In this document: one piece after another, positions 12,936 through 25,400 of the stretch
How the letters are laid out: every line of letters starts with the position of its first letter
How positions within the stretch are numbered: the stretch's first letter is position 1
NCBI RefSeq assembly: GCF_000213175.1
Contig: NW_009799179.1
Location: forward strand, 2,650,989 to 2,714,988
Reading direction: 5' to 3'
Source: Neurospora tetrasperma FGSC 2508
Taxonomy: Eukaryota > Ascomycota > Sordariomycetes > Sordariales > Sordariaceae
DNA length: 64,000 nt
Position numbers and translations under genes: made by a program
The notes under the pieces: generated by a model
Told to the model about the DNA's origin: nothing
Seen by the model: the letters and a program-made list of their open reading frames with translations, nothing else
Databases searched by the model: none

Positions 12936-15900
12936 CTTTTCAGGACTGAAGAAATGGAAGTGTGAGGTCAATTGAGATGGAAAGAGACGTGCCGTAAGGG
13001 ACGTAAGTAAGGGGGGACCCTGCAAAGGATCTGGATACACCTAGATAGATCGATGAGTGTAGGTAGGTAGGTAGGTATGGAGAAAAAGAACCAAGCGCAG
13101 GCGTTGGAAAGCACGACCACCACCCACACACAAAGACTTCGAAAAGCAAAAGAGGCGGGGGTTCTACTCTTCGCTTAAAGGGCCCTCACAAGTTGAAGCA
13201 GCTCGATACAGCTCCCTCGGCCAGTTATATAGTCGGGGATCACTCGTATCTGGTGGAAGGATGGCAAAGACGAAGAATAAGAGGCCAACCAGTCCCGCTA
13301 ACAGGGAGAGGCTCCCGTCAAACCCTGTCATCCTCTGTGAACGTGAGCCGACGTCCAGTCTTGGAGGAGCGATAAGCGTTGTGCTCGAAAAAGCTACCTA
13401 GCCTGCCCGGCTGGTTTGGAGGTAAGGTAGGTAGGTAGTAGGCAGGTAGCTAAGGCAGGGATGATAAGAGGAGGTCCGGCCGTCGTCGTGAGGGGGGCGC
13501 ACAAGGCAGGGTATCGATCGGACAGGGATATCAGCGCCGGATATTCGTGGTATTGTGAAACGCCTCTTTTTTTCTTTTTTTTCTTTTTTTTTGTTGCATG
13601 GGGTGGTGAGAAGGGTAACTTGCCCGCATTTGGGAGATTCCAGTTCGCGGTCCCGACCTATCAGAGCATTGGACAGCTGACATGACAGAGAGCTGACTGA
13701 CTGACTGACGCAAAGCAGCTGTGAAAGCCCCGGAACCGCATACCTACTGAGTGAGCATGCATGAAGCAATAACACTTCTTGAGAAATGAGGCTGGGCCTA
13801 AGCTTGTGCTTGGGCCATGGGTTCACTGCAGAGGGCTGCGCTGGACTGCACCCCACTGGGTGGTGCACGGTCTGGTGATGACGGTGGAAGAAACAATGCT
13901 TGCTGGGTGTGCGATGGGGTTTGCAAGGAACCTTGTCGATTTAACAGCGAGTTGTAAGTCAAGAACATACATGTAGTGTGTTCTAAAGAAACAGTTGAAC
14001 ATGGGATGAATGATGATCCATTTACAGCAAAGCCGCCTGGCATGATGCCAGATGCCACAAGATACAAGCAGACCGGTAAAAGTCAAGCCGATATCAGCAT
14101 TCCAAACACCACCTACACTTCCAGATCAGGCATACCGAAACTTCAACCACTCGGGGGCAAGGAAAAGAGGTGTTGAGCCCCCCCACTCAACTTCCATCTT
14201 GTCGCGCTGGACTCGAGACCCGAGGAAGGAGACTCGGAGCACAGAAGCTGGCTACCTCTATGCTCACAGTTCAAGGAAGCTGGGAACAAAACTGTATTGA
14301 ACCTCCCACCAAGATGATAGGTGAGTCCCTGTTTGTCGGCGTTCATCTCGTTTACTTCATCCGGCTTCTGGTCCACTGTATCACCAACCCTCGGTGCCAA
14401 CCACTCCATACCCATCATGCTGGGTGAGGTCCTCGAGCTCGAGCTCTCAGCTCGGACTGCAACATTCCTTTGCGACGGTCCTGCTTCAACACGGCATTGG
14501 ACATGTGCGTGGAGCTTAGGTACCTAGGTATCTGATCTTTTGATTTGCAACTGTGGTATTTTGCATCAGTTGCATCAGCAGCACTGCCACTCACTCTATC
14601 GAATTCTTCGAGTTTCCTAACAAGGAGTAGCACGTGGGCTGGCTGGATGGATGGTCTTGTTGGAAGGGTTGGGGACTGGATGGGAAGAAGAGGGACTGGA
14701 ACTTTCCGGTCCGGGAGGCCTCCTCACTCTCTCTCTTGTCAGGACCGGCCGGGATTGAGCGTGGGTGATGGCAGTGACCCGCGGTGGAAACAAGGAACAG
14801 AAAACAGAGAAAAATCGCGCGTATACACTACACGCTGCAGGCGGCTCAACTTCCCAGTGTCGGATTCATGAAGCGGTGGAACGTGATTGGTTGGGGATAA
14901 CCGACATCTCGCTTCGTTTGGACGTGCGTGCGACTTTGCGACTGTGCAAAAGCAGAGGGCCAGATCCCGGAACTCTTACATGCAATGGAACGAAGCGACG
15001 GTGAGGAGACCGATAGGATCCAAGAGGGCCGACTGGGTGGCAGGATCGCGGACATGGAGGTGTCTGGCCTGGTGGGGGTTGACCTCCAGTCATCAAAAGG
15101 GAAAAAAATCATCGCTGGAAGGCCTTTGAGCGCTGACAGAACTGTAGGTACCTACGAAAGGGAATCCATGGTTGGAAAGAAAGACCACAAAGGAATTACA
15201 TATCGTCAAGTATCGTTTGGTGTTGTTCGCTCCAAGGAGTGACATTGAAATAAGGTTGTTTCGCCAAGATTTGGTCAAGACGTACGGAATGGTGGTCTCC
15301 ACCCACCCATCCACCCGCCTACCCCCCCTAGATCGACCCCGACCATCGTTCCCTGCCTGGGCGCTTTAGGCGCTTCCCCTCGCATGTCATCCTTTGTGTG
15401 CGGGGAAGCTTCTGACATTTTTGCTTTTTTTACGTTAGTATTCATTTGAAAACGATTCGCGACATCAATTTTGAACGCTTTGCACAGCCTCAAGCCATAA
15501 GTACCTTAGCTTGTTCTCTCTATCTCCATCTCCTTATGCCTTTGTGATACATCTCTAGTGGTCTGACGTTGTCCAGGTAAGACGGAGGCACATCATGTCA
15601 CACGCGACCAGACAACCTCCATTGAAGCTAAGATCCGAAAAAAGGGCAGTCGTAAATATTTGCAAAGACTACCATGCCTCAAAGATGGAAGCACAACTTT
15701 TATCTTCCCACGTGCACCGCGATTACTCTAACATGTTTCGAATAGTCCCCTTTAGAGCAACCAGACATGTGATATCCTTTCTCGCAAGCTCATCCCCCTG
15801 GGACCAACCTGTATGTTACCAGGTGCATCACGCAAACCCCCTTAAGGCAATGTTCACTGTGCCTCGAACGCCTAGATCGCAATATCGATTAAATGTACGA

Positions 15901-16041
15901 CGACCTTTGCAAGAACGGGTCCAAGGTTTTGTCCCCTGTCGGATGTGTCGCATTATGTCCAAGTAGGCGTTGCGCTGTATCGTCTTACCATCCTAGAAGC
16001 CTCTAGGCCATGCCCCACGAAAACCCCTCCCAGCTAGTCTT
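12936..16041. promoter_or_regulatory. 3.1-kb intergenic region upstream of hak-1, downstream of the aminotransferase gene
   Basis: No recognisable gene is present. The region contains AGGTAGGTAGGTAGGTA at 13061-13077, a related GTAGGTAGGTAGTAGG stretch at about 13427-13442, a T-rich tract (about 13564-13592), TACCTAGGTA at 14521-14530 and the palindrome GTAGGTACCTAC at 15144-15155. Open frames on both strands are short and low-complexity. It probably holds the hak-1 promoter and leader, and could encode a noncoding transcript. Confidence 0.5.
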
Positions 16042-17870
16042 CTAATCCATCTGGTCAACGGTCTGCGCCTCCTTACCCTGACCCTCATTAGAACGAGCCT
16101 TCTCCGCACCCTCTGCCTTCTTTCCATCCTCCTCGGTAACCGCAAAGCGCCAGCCGAGCTTATCCTCGATCTTTCCGAGCTGAATTCCCTTGAGCTGGGA
16201 GAGAAGCTTGAGGCAAAGGTCCCCGGCGTCCTCCTGGTTATCGGGGAGGTAGGTGACAGTTTCCTCTTCGGCCTCTCTGTTGAAGGAGACACGAGCGTGC
16301 TCTTGGGTAGCAGTGCTGGAAGCGAGTGACTGGGGAGATGACGTCTTGACGCGTCTGGTGATTGAGCGAATGGGGACCAGAGCGGCGGCGGTACCAGCGG
16401 CCATAACCTCGGAGAAGGAGGGGAGTTCAGAGTACTTGATCTGTGTGGGTGGTAGAACAGGGTGTTAGCGATTGATCCGATCCAGATATCCGGTTGAGAT
16501 CCATGGGAAAGAATATCTCCGACTGTTGTGGAACACCCCTTCCGTTCGGCAGTCATTCTCCTGTAAAAAGGAAGGTATAGGCAATGTAGAGGTAGTATTC
16601 CACCCAAGGCCTGGACCCAAGAGACACACCAAGAATGCCCTCCGTTGCACTTTGCTTTCCGCTTGCATCTGAAATCGAAGCTTCCACCACTCCCGGGTCC
16701 CTGATCCGATCTTGGCACCATGCCGTGATCACAGAACACCGACATCAAAACCGGCCGAAGGTCGGCATAGACATAAGATTGTGGAGGTAAGGAGGGGAAT
16801 AGAAAGCAGCAGACAGAAATCACTTACCGGTCTCTTCTCGACCTTCCAGCCAAAGCTCCTACCAATCTCCTGGATACTGTCACTCGTGACACTATCAATC
16901 ACGGCCTTGGAGCTGGGCACAACAACAGTAACGTCATCCTCTCCCCCATCGCCACGAAGAACACCAATAAACCCACTGGTGCTAAACTCGTCGACCTCCT
17001 CGTGCCTAGCACTATCCAGATGGAGGGTGATATCATAGCCCTCCTTGCGGGCCTTGTCACTCCAGCGGAGCACAGGCGCATAGTTGCCACCAACCTTGGC
17101 GCTACCGGTACCGTTGGGCGCGGCACGGTCAAACTCCTCCAGGATGAGCGCCTTGACGGGGTGAGTACCGTGGTACACGCCCGTAGGGATGACAAAGACG
17201 GAGAAGAGATACTCCTCGGGCGGGCTGAGACCGAGCTGCGCGGAGCTTCCAAAGATCTGAGGGCGAATGTAAAGGGCCGCGCCCGTCTCGTGGGGTGGGA
17301 CGAACTCGGCGTTGAGAGCCACGGCCGCTTTCACGGCGTCAATGAACAGGTCGACCGGCACGGGCGGAATGCTGATGTACTCGGCCGAATGCTGCATGCG
17401 GCTCGCGTTCTTGTCGGCGCGGAAAATGGCAATCGAGTCGTTGCCGGGGAGACGGAAGGCCTTGAGCCCTTCGTACGCTTGCTGGCCGTAGTTGAGGGCG
17501 GGCGCCATACCGTGCATGCGCAGGTAGGGGTCGCTGACGAACTTGAGCGGGGACCATTTTCCCGTCTTGACGGAGTAGGAAGACTCGATATGACCGTTGA
17601 CTGCGAAGTGAAAATGGTTAGACATTAGCGGACTGTTGCTTTTTTCGTGTTACCCGTAGTCGCGGAGATTGGCCCATTGTATTCTCTCGTCCAACCCATG
17701 GATACATTGGAACATGGATGGTCGCAGAAGACTAGATGTGTAGAGGTAGAAGGGACCTAACAGAGGAGATGCAGGGACTCGGGTGTATTCCACTACCCAC
17801 CTTCGCGGACCTTGAATCCGACGTTGGACCAGTCGATGGTGCTGACCGGAGGAGGAGGGAAGTTCGCCAT
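16042..17870 (-). CDS. Branched-chain amino acid aminotransferase (class IV PLP enzyme)
   Basis: Three exons are inferred: 17870-17801, 17600-16828 and 16440-16042, giving about 413 residues. Introns are 200 and 387 nt, the latter the longest seen in the window. The start MANFPPPPVSTIDWSNVGFK lies in exon 1, and splicing joins KVRE to VNGHIESS. The family hallmarks are LNYGQQAYEGLKAFR (substrate loop), FRADKNASRM, the PLP-lysine region SAKVGGNYAP (Lys about residue 192) and SFSEVMAAGTAAALVPI near the C-terminus. Enzymes of this family interconvert Leu/Ile/Val and their 2-oxo acids with glutamate/2-oxoglutarate. No presequence is evident, so a cytosolic location is inferred. The stretch after the lysine reads EEVDEFSTSGFIGVL (about 224-238) rather than the usual EVGTMN-type motif, suggesting a divergent fungal clade with possibly different substrate preference. 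Confidence 0.9.
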
Positions 17871-19485
17871 GGCGCGGATCTTTTTTTCGGGACTAGAACT
17901 GGTCTACTGCGAATATTGTTGAAGAGGTTGTATTCTGGTCAACAGTTTCTGGTGATGATTCTTTGTCAGCTTCGGGAATGTTAGAAGTACCCAAAAGTAG
18001 GAGACAGGTAGAGTGGCGCAAGATTGTCAGATGAATCTCAGAAACGTTCAGGCGATGTATGTCCTTGTGCAACATCGATAAATAATACCAAATTTCCCTC
18101 AGACGAACCGCAACAATTCGCAGGCCTAACTCGAAGAAGCACGTAACTAACCTGTACCGCTAACACTTTGGAATTATCAAGTCTATCTGCTTAGAACTTG
18201 TTCAGAGTACGAAAAGAAGCCCCCCCAAAAAAGAGACAAACAGTCATCCAGTTATCGAGGTTCCCAGGAAGGATCCTGCGGCTCTCCGATATACGGCCGA
18301 GACGCATGCATCAATGCCGGACGCCCGATGTCGTTGCCGTAGGTACGTGTAAGTTGACAGGGGTTGATTGATGACACAGCACTTTACTGCCCCGCCATTT
18401 CTTCACCTGCCCTGCCCCGCACTACATAAGCATCATAGCCCAGGGGCATTCCGCAGTGGGAGGCCAGGGATGCTGTCCTTTATGAACAATACAGCTAGAG
18501 GTAGTAACGAAGATGTGGACAGTTCTGGGGAAGTGATGTCATCGTCACCATCGCGACATTCCCCTCAATGACCGTCTATACTCTCTCCTCGTTATATGAT
18601 CGAGACGGGAGCTTTGAGATTGGAAGTGATATCAATGCACATGAGCATTGCATCGTACGACGGGGCAGGTATGCGAGCGAGTGCCTGGTCTTCGAGATAC
18701 ATCGAATGCAACGCCCAGTGTGCAGTATGATACTGACACCTCTCTTGCTCTCTGGGGTAACGTCCACGCACCACATCATGTCAAATTGCTGTCTCGATGC
18801 ATATCACAAATATCTTCAAGTTATCTCGACAAGAAAACACGAACAGACGAAAAAAAGCCTTATAAGAAACCGATAAACCATGCCAGCGCCTGGCTACCTT
18901 ATTCTATATATATATACTACCTTGTGGTGCAGTGTAAGAATGATCATGATGCGCTCCATTTTCCGTTTCCCATAATCCCATGCTTTCCATACCACGTGTC
19001 ATTGTTGCCGTAAAAGAAGAAAGAGAATCACCACCATACATGTACACACCGCCGCCCAATGTAGTGTTCGTCAAGACCGTGTCCTTTCTGTCGCTAAACG
19101 AGTTCCCTTAGCTTTCAGATTTTGCCATGCAGTGCTTGATGATCGCAGATCGCTGGGCATATCGATGAACATGTGTGTGGTGCTGCAAGAAAATATTGAC
19201 GAAAATGAAGTGAAAAGAAAAACAAATCATAAAAGGAGAGGAGGCATTGAAAGCAGGCACCCTCCAATACTGGAGAGGGCTTGCGATACAAAATGCCAAA
19301 AATTCCACCAACGCAAAACGCCACGCAAAAGGGGGGATGCTGCAGCAAAGCAAACAAGCAACGCCCGGATTGCTCACATATTGACGAGAGACGGAATAGT
19401 TATAGAACTTCGACGACGCTGATGCTCAGCAGGAACCCTATATGTCATGAGTCGGTAAATGTGGCCTCAAAGAGAAGGCTACTGC
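17871..19485. promoter_or_regulatory. Intergenic: aminotransferase promoter and trehalose-gene 3' region
   Basis: This is 1.6 kb between two minus-strand genes. Short frames at about 18568-19013 and 19108-19422 overlap on both strands and have no recognisable motif. Nothing else is supported. Confidence 0.5.
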
Positions 19486-22456
19486 TTACACGACTTGGGA
19501 TAGCTTCTGGAGAGCTGCGAGAACGCCTACAAAATCACATAAACCACATTAGCAGCTGCTTCAAAAACAAAAGAAATAAAGAGAGATCTGCTTACCACTA
19601 ACGCCCTGGGTCACCGTCGCCTTAGCCTCAGTGTTTCTATTGCCAAGGCTAACAGTCACCACCTCCTGTACTGTTCCATCAGTGCCCAACTGGTTGGCCC
19701 ACTTGAAGACCTTCTCGTCGTCACGACCGTCGCCAACAACCATAAGGAAGTCAACCGGGGATTTGTGCTTCTCATCCGGCCCCATCCGTTGCTGCAAATC
19801 ATCAAAGATCTTCTGGGCCGCGGTGCTCTTGGTCCAATCTATGGGCTCAACAAGCACGCAACCGTCCATTGGAATAGCGTGAACGCGTTGGTCCTCGCAG
19901 GCGTCATTGATGTGGCTGGCCAAGTCGGAAGCTTGTGTAGCGGCCGTCTCGTAATCATCCGCAGACTTGTAGTGGAACACCAAGGAGCAGCGACGTTCCT
20001 CAATCGCCGCTCCCGGCGTACGCTCCAAGTAGTAGGTCATGATGTCCCGGAGTGAACTCTTCCAAGAGCGGATCTTGTTGGAATCGGCCATTTCGGTCCA
20101 AGTGTTGCTTCCGCAGTCCTTGAGATAGCATCCGCTTTCGGCGATCAAGCCGAGGTTAGTAACGCGGCGGAAGATACGGTCCAGCTCCTCTGGACGTCTA
20201 CCAGACATAACATAAATGGTGTTGCGCTCATCGAGCAGAAGATCGTTGAGAACATCCAGGGTGCGTTGAGGGCTGACCGGAATGATTTGATTAACGGGGC
20301 CCCAGCTGACAAGGGTTCCCTCAAAGTCAATGATGAAAAGGCGGCGTTTAGTGCGCTCGTATTGCTGCAACAACGTGGTCATCGAGAGGCGAGGTACTGC
20401 GGTCTGATCGCGACTATGTTGCTCCTCGTAGACCTTATCTAGGCGGAGCATGAACTCTGAGAACCAATGCGAGCCTGTGTGAACGTTGACGGCCTCGTAT
20501 AGGTTCTTCCAGCGGCGCTCCTTCTCCTCGCCTTCCATCTCGAGAGCCTTCTTGATGGCATCTGCACAAGCCCTGTAGTCCCAAGGGTTCACCGACAACT
20601 CATTTCCGTTGAACAACGAGGAAGTACCCGTGAACTCAGAAAGGATCAATGAGCCGTGCTTCTTCTCGCTGAACTTGCCATCCTGGCAGAAAAGGTATTC
20701 GTGGGATGTGAGGTTCATGCCTTCACGTTGACTGGTGATCATGAGAGCATCAGCAATGCTCAATAACGCAAGGTACTGGGCGTAGTCGATGTCCTGCTTG
20801 AGGTAGACCACAGGTTGATATGCCAAATTGGCCCACGAAGAGTTGACGCGGGTCACAATGTCAGAAACGGTAGCGTCCAACTCGCTCTTTTCGCTTGTTG
20901 AAAGGGCAACCTGAATCAGAACGACTTTGTCCCTCCACTCAGGGTTCATGTTCAAGAACATCTCGTAAGAGAGGAGCTTCTGGCGCACGCCGCGGACGTG
21001 GTCAAGCTTGTCGCGGGCTACGATGAGCTTCTTGCCTGCATAGCGCTCACGCATGATGTCCAGCCAGCGCTTAACTTCACTCTCACCACGGTGACGGCTG
21101 AGGCTAACAGGGTCAATACCGATCGGGAGGTTGATGACGTCGACAAAACGGTCCTCGAGCTGAAGACCATCCGGGGTGGCCTCCACGCTCAGAATGCGGC
21201 TGCAAGTCTGGAGGAAATGTCTGGCATACTCACGGATCTGGAATCCAATGAGGTTGGCGCCGAGCATGCCTTCAAGTAACTCCTTGCGAACAGCTAGACA
21301 TCTAAAGACCTCCGAAGAAGGGAAGGCAACGTGCAGGAAGAACCCAATCTTGGCTTCGGGAATCTTCTTCCTAATCATTCCAGGGACCAAGAGGAGGTGG
21401 TAATCGTGGATCCAGACCGTGTCTCCTTTTTTCCAGTTCTTAACAATCTTGTCGGCAAACGCCTGGTTGACGTTTACGTAGTACTTCCATGAGTGATCCT
21501 CGTACGCCTTGCTCTTTGGGTTGTCCGGAATCTGGTAGTGGAAAACGGGCCACAAGATCTGCTTGCAAAAGTGGGAATAATGACCGTCGAAGTCTTTGTC
21601 CGAACAGAAAACAGCCAGCATGTCGTGCTCAGTGGCAAGTCTGTCATCGATGTCCTGAAGTTGCTGAGTACCCTGGAGAGCGTCCGTGGGCATGCCCAAC
21701 GTGCCAATCCATGTGTACTCTCCAAGCTTGCCATCCCTGGCAGCTGCCTCGGCGGCGTTGCGCAAGCCACCGTTACCCTGATCGGCGCTAACGATCTTCC
21801 AGTCGGCGTGTGCAAACACTCGATCATGGCTTTCACTTCTCACGAGGCTCCGTGGCTGTGTGATGCCTTGGCGACCCATTTCTCTGGCCTTTTGGTTCAG
21901 AGCACGGCTGCTGTTGATCAGGGAAGGAGGCGGGGGAGAGTTCGCACGGGACATCGGCTGGTCCGGCCGGCCGCCCCATGTCGGAGAGCTTCGATCGATT
22001 GGAGCACGGTAGCTACCATCGGGAGAGAAGGGCATTTGGGGAATTTGCACCTTTAACCCATCCTCGTTTGCCCAAGGGTCATGATGCTTGCGGTCTTCCG
22101 TCGGTGTGTGCGGAGGAGTGATGTGACTAGGTGCAGGCTGGAAGAGGCTGGGAGGAGTGTTGGGGGCGAGCTTTTTGGCCTTGCTGGCCGGCTTCTGGGA
22201 GGCTGAAGCCCCTCTTGGCCGGGCACCAGGCAGGTTGAAATGAACGGTCTTGGGAAGAAAGCTGTAAAGGTTTCCGGCAAGTCAGTAAATATATCCATGC
22301 CCTCGTTCCCATCTTTTCATTGTCCGGACCCACCCATCCGAGGGGGTAGAAGGGTCGGACAAGGTAGCCTGGTGCAGAGATGCAATGCAAACGCATGGAA
22401 TGTAAAAAAGAGTCCAAACTGGTGAGAACTTACAGCGAGGCAATGAACACAGTCAT
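19486..22456 (-). CDS. TPS3/TSL1-like trehalose-6-phosphate synthase complex subunit (GT20 + TPP domains)
   Basis: Three exons are inferred: 22456-22434, 22261-19596 and 19526-19486, giving about 909 residues. The 23-nt first exon encodes MTVFIAS and joins LFLPKTVHFNLPG after a 172-nt intron. The last exon adds GVLAALQKLSQVV. After a Pro/Ser-rich N-terminus comes a GT20 domain (WIGTLGMPTD, DTVWIHDYHLLLVPG at about 288-302, FFLHVAFPSSEVFR, SQREGMNLTSHEY). A trehalose-phosphatase domain begins near residue 650. Two substitutions suggest a regulatory rather than catalytic subunit. The phosphatase nucleophile motif reads DFEGT (653-657) instead of DxDGT. In the GT20 UDP-binding RLDxxKG-type motif, Lys and Arg (about 426 and 431) occupy the positions of the usual Arg and Lys. 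Yeast Tps3/Tsl1 are regulatory subunits of the trehalose synthase complex; that role is inferred here. Confidence 0.88.
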
Positions 22457-25400
22457 GGTGGGCGGCTGTTAGTGCTTTGTCGAAACTTGAAAGACGGTAT
22501 AATCTGCTAAATGGTATATAGATTTGATGGAGGTGACGGCGACCGAGATGTCTGCTATCGGTCGTCTGTTGTGCTCATCAGATATGGCAGTGAACGCGTC
22601 GCCGAGCTCGAGGGCGTCGAGGGCTGTATCAGGACTTTTAGGTCGCGTCAGAATCTGTTAGGCGCAGAAACCGGACGTTCTATGTCGAAGGCGAACAAGA
22701 CGAGATAGCGGTGCAGACAATGGACGTGCGTCAGGCAGGACGAGTCAAGAATGCGGGACTCGGCAGAAGTTGAGGAGGTTGGAGATGGTCGAGCTTCCGC
22801 CAGAGGAGGGGGACTCTTAGGTTAGTTAAAAGGGAAGAAGAAAGGATGTGATTTGGTGGAATGTGAGAAAAAAAAAATGACCAAAGGAGACACGGGAGAA
22901 GCTAGTAGAGCATGACCAAGACCACGGGGTCACAGGCAGGGTAGGCAGCATACCTTAGTTTCAAAAGTAGTGCTTGGGCTGGAAGGCGCGATTACTCTTG
23001 GGTCTCTGCTGCCAGGGGGATAATACCGGTGAAGGAAGTGGCAGTGGGTGGATGTAATAGACTGGGTTCAAAGACGTGATTCTTGCTTTGGAAGGAAGAA
23101 GAAAGGAAACTTTTTATTTATTTATCGAGAGTCAGCCCAATTGGATGCAATTCCTTGACATCTTCTGCCCAGACACATGCAGCGGGGCAGTTGGGTGAAG
23201 CTACCCAAAAAGGTATCGAAACAGTTGCTTGTAGACGGCCGTCGACTGGACGAGCCGGGTAAAGAAACAGGGCGATGACGAATGTAGCGCTGAGGAACTT
23301 GAGCAGCCCGGCGTTGTAGTGGAGCCCAGCTTGAAAAGACTGCATTGACCGACACTGACGTAACAAGCAGCGAGCTAGCTAATGCACAAAGAAACTGACC
23401 TGCCATCCCGCTGCTGGCCCTATCTCCGTTCCTACCTAGGTAGGTAGCATGCCCACGGTACTCACAGTGAACAAAAAGGCAAGACCGGCTCGACAGCATG
23501 GTAGTTTCCCAGCTCAGGAGCGGCACGATCACGTCAATGGGACATGTGTGATGGAAACTGGGGACATGTATAATAGAAACAAACTCACTTATGTCAGGTA
23601 GTTGGAGAAGGGCGAGAACTATTGGTTTCGTCTTGAGGGATGATAGGACCTTTTCGTCCGGGAATGGGGTCACGTTGCTGATGATAACAGGAACAGAGGC
23701 AGACAGAGGTAGCTTCGGGTATTGTGGGAAAGAGTCAAGGACGACAGAATGGCGCGTTTCGTGAAGATGATGACCGGGGATGTGAGGACTCCAGCAAAAA
23801 TGGAAATCACGAAACACATGGAAGAGTGGAGGGGCTTCGGTGATTCTTATTTTGGGCCGCGGATCACTCGATTCGATCGAGGATGTGTCGACGGGAAGGC
23901 GGGGCCGTATGGGCCGGGGATACCAGACAGCCAGTCCGAGATGGGCTGGGCCATACAAATCCTCGAAAAGCAGAACACGGCTTCTTTTCCGGTACCTCTT
24001 CGGTACCTCAACACTTGCGAAAGAAAAAAAAAAAAAAGTGGTGTGGGTCCTGTCAAATGAAGAAGATTTTGAACGTGCAATTTTCAGTTCTCTCTACCTC
24101 TACCTATACACTACTAGCATGAATGGCTGGGTCACGGCCGAGCAATTTGTTTGGGTAGCAGAATTGTCTCAGGCCCTGTTTGCCTGATTGTTTTTCTTGA
24201 CTAGGTCCTTCTGCCTTGTCACTTTCATCCAATATCTGCAATATGAGGCGTACGTATGCCTACCTACGTACCTCGAGAGGTACCAAAGGTAGTGTGCCTT
24301 GCTCCCAGTCGCTCCTGCTTCTCGAGTTCACACATCTCTGTCCTCTGCTGACCCTGTCATCGTGATGAAGACTTGAAGAGGGCCATGAAGGAAGCACGTT
24401 TGGCAGTTGCGCCAGGGAACAGGTTGAATTTCCCCTGTTGATGACAGGGATCACGTTGAAATCGTGATGGGCGCACTGGCCGTGGAATGTGGATGAGCAC
24501 CGAGGTGAGGGGCCGCAGCTTGACAAGGGTTTGGGGTCCGGAGCAAAGTGACATGGTGGTTGTCTTTTTGTCAACTTCATCTAGTCTCGACACGGACGGA
24601 AAACTTCATTCCATTCTTCCTATCCTTTGGTCTTACCATCTGCCAGAAGCTTCAATCTTACTCGTTATCTTTCTATGTGACGGTCTGACCTGACCTCAGG
24701 GTGCAGAACGGACTGCAGCTCCCATTTGACATGAGCATGACGTTCCCGTGCAATTCTCCCGATTTGGTCTTTCAACTTTGGTGAGACTCGAGATTGCAAA
24801 GGCCCGGTGTCAAACGTGCTTGCTTATCTCCTTCTTCTTCTTCTTGGAGACGGTTGTGTCCATCTCTTCTGGACCTCTAAAGTGGTAAGCAGCCAAGGCC
24901 AAGCTGGGGCTTGCTTCGTTTCACCAACACCACTCATCACTTTACAACCACCATCCTCTTTCCTGATATCCTATCACGTAATCCTACGTCTCATTACGCA
25001 GCTTCCAAAAGGCCACATGTCTGCGGCAGCTGATGAGCTCAAGGAAACAGCTGTTAGCAAATAGGTCTTGGCCTTACCCAAACCGCATACCGGTGTAGCA
25101 ACACGTTAGTCGTAAAGATGCTCGTGATTCAATTCCTTCCACAGAGTCCGCAGCCTGTGGCCGAGGAAAGGAGTAACTGATGGAAGGAACCCATCAAAAT
25201 TCTGTGCTCGCCAAACAATACCTACTACCTTGGACGTCTTTTCCAGCCGGCCCTAATGTGACAGTCAAGGTGACATGCTTTGACCAGTGCCAGGAGCCTC
25301 GTCTGTAAACGTCCATCGAGTGTGAAATTATAAGTGCCAAGATTAACACTGCGAGAAGATTGCATATGCAAACATAATCATACTGGGTTAGTGCAGACCG

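Noticed and set aside
13398-13868. 156-residue frame upstream of hak-1
   Set aside because: It translates simple-sequence tracts (Lys-rich and Tyr/Leu/Pro-rich) and has no domain.
23122-23958. 278-residue open frame on the minus strand
   Set aside because: It has no ATG near its start, is rich in Pro/Ser/His with no domain, and overlaps frames on the other strand. It looks like chance in GC-normal intergenic DNA.
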